Assembly: GCA_026874595.1 (NCBI GenBank)
Contig: CM049316.1
Span: 27,635,339 to 27,699,338 of the forward strand
DNA: 64,000 nt
Direction: 5' to 3'
From: Sipunculus nudus
Lineage: Eukaryota > Annelida > Sipuncula > Golfingiida > Sipunculidae
Of this stretch, positions 62,916 to 64,000 are shown one piece after another. The notes below the pieces were generated by a model. That model had not been told where the DNA came from. It searched no databases and saw nothing but the letters and a program-made list of their open reading frames with translations. Within the stretch, counting starts at the first letter, position 1, and the number at the start of each line of letters is the position of its first letter. The translations under genes were made by a program, and so were the position numbers.

Positions 62916-63879
62916 ATATCCAAGACAACAGCAGACTCTACACATGGTATAACATGCAGCAAATAACAAGGACGGAGCTAACAGTATAAATGAAATAGCC
63001 CAATTAAATGAAATAGCCCAATTAACTATTCACATGAATTACTGTCAACAATAATAAAATTGAATTATTCATTTAACATGAAACAACTGCATGAAAAGTT
63101 AAGTGCATGTGAAAGTCCCCAATCAAAACAAGAAAATCCTCAGATACTTTCAAAACAATGCAAAAAATCAGACCCTTGATACTTGACTTGTCAGCTGGCG
63201 GTTGTATCAACACACAGGTTCCTAACAGCACAAAAGTAACAATTGATTTGTGCCCCACAGGAGCGAAAAGAAAATATCATAAGAGTTACAGGGGGAAAGG
63301 TCTGAAGTAAAGCATAGCCTATGAACTGTCTGGCCCCCTTGGCTTAAGTGACATTGACAAAATAGCCCAGGGCTGAATACAAAAAGACCACTTCCTCAGT
63401 GATTGTATTCACATGTTTTGACCGTTTCTTCACTGGAATCTAGTACACCTTCGCGATCAATCAGTCACTTGAATTATTGATCATCTCAGAATCCTGGAGA
63501 GCAGTGAGTAAACAACAGGTCAGTTCACAGCACCGGTAATCAATTATTATAAATCCCCTCGACCTGTTCATTAGATAGCGGCGGTTGACTCTGATGTTTA
63601 ATAAGAACAGTTTACACATTAATTACTTATAATCTGCATCTGATCAATAAATGACCCCACAGGGAAATCAGACTTGTGAGAATCGCAATAATCAAGTCAC
63701 TACAAAATTTTACATCCTAAAATAGCAGATAACAATTGAAACATGTAAGTTATTCTTATTTTCCTGACAAACAAATTTTACTAGTAAGAAATTAAAAACA
63801 TTAAAATAGTTTCACTGGAGAACAAGGAATTATGAAAAGACAGTATTACTTAAGTAGATGTCTGATATTACCGGCTTCT
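62916..63879. other. Stretch with nothing recognised
   Basis: A small direct repeat, AAATGAAATAGCCCAATTAA, occurs near 62991 and 63007. Otherwise unique sequence. Confidence 0.5.
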
Positions 63880-64000
63880 GTGGCTCAAGGGTAGAGCACA
63901 GCTAGGACTCAAAGCCGGCAGGTCATGAGTTCAAATCTCAGTCATTCCCCATCTCAGGGGAGCACCCTGCAGACTTAACCAGAAGGCTATGCCCCACAGC
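63880..64000 (+). mobile_element. tRNA-derived SINE, second copy, cut by window end
   Basis: A box TGGCTCAAGGG (63881-63891) and B box AGTTCAAATC (63928-63937), with AGGACTCAAAGCCGG between them exactly as in the 11-kb copy. The body shares CCTGCAGACTTAACCAGAAG and GCTATGCCCCACAGC with GCTTTGCCCCACAGC at 11488-11502. A four-base insertion (AGCT) follows GAGCAC. The rest lies beyond 64000. Confidence 0.85.

Overview
This is intronic eukaryotic DNA, AT-rich and dominated by dispersed and tandem repeats. It is most consistent with a bivalve mollusc or close lophotrochozoan relative. The reasons are huge introns, pearl/HINE-like repeat elements with tandem cores and a GACGGACA-type microsatellite before a 3' hairpin, a tRNA-derived SINE, and several MITE types. 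The species cannot be fixed from the sequence alone.

One host gene is recognisable, on the minus strand. Four coding exons (52733-52663, 51606-51461, 31548-31445, 138-14) join in frame across three introns with consensus GT/AG sites. They encode about 149 residues of an ankyrin-repeat protein of the PPP1R16 (MYPT3/TIMAP) family, a targeting subunit of protein phosphatase 1. Only 446 nt of the 52.7 kb between the outermost exons is coding. The N-terminal exon with the PP1-docking RVxF motif should lie upstream (right of 52733) but was not found here. The last ankyrin repeats and C-terminus lie beyond the left edge. No tRNA, rRNA or other RNA gene, no CRISPR array and no second convincing protein-coding gene were seen.

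Layout. The 31.3 kb intron (139-31444) holds: a dispersed repeat broken by two insertions (540-1830); a 64-bp tandem repeat; a 180-bp tandem element (7901-9250); a possible solo LTR; a SINE with a 16-bp target-site duplication (11348-11803); a 7-kb triple nest of tandem-core elements (20598-27600); and another element at 28343-29896. The 19.9 kb intron (31549-51460) holds: a perfect 97-bp duplication beside the exon; a polypurine tract split by an element (33149-35325); a 3.6-kb composite array (38943-42533); an element at 46025-47727; a pogo-type MITE; and a degenerate element at 49624-51190. The region right of 52733 holds small dispersed repeats, a PIF/Harbinger-type MITE with TTA target duplication, a 145-bp tandem element, a roughly 27-bp minisatellite and a second SINE cut by the window end.

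The most interesting signal is a common plan in otherwise different elements. A palindrome near the 5' end is followed by an 11-13 nt motif whose reverse complement forms one arm of the 3' terminal hairpin. The motif differs between families but matches within each element. Nested insertions, where removing the inner element restores the tandem period of the outer one, give near-exact boundaries. None of these elements carries a visible transposase or Rep/helicase ORF, so all would be non-autonomous. They resemble Helentron-associated (HINE/pearl) elements, but that assignment is inference.
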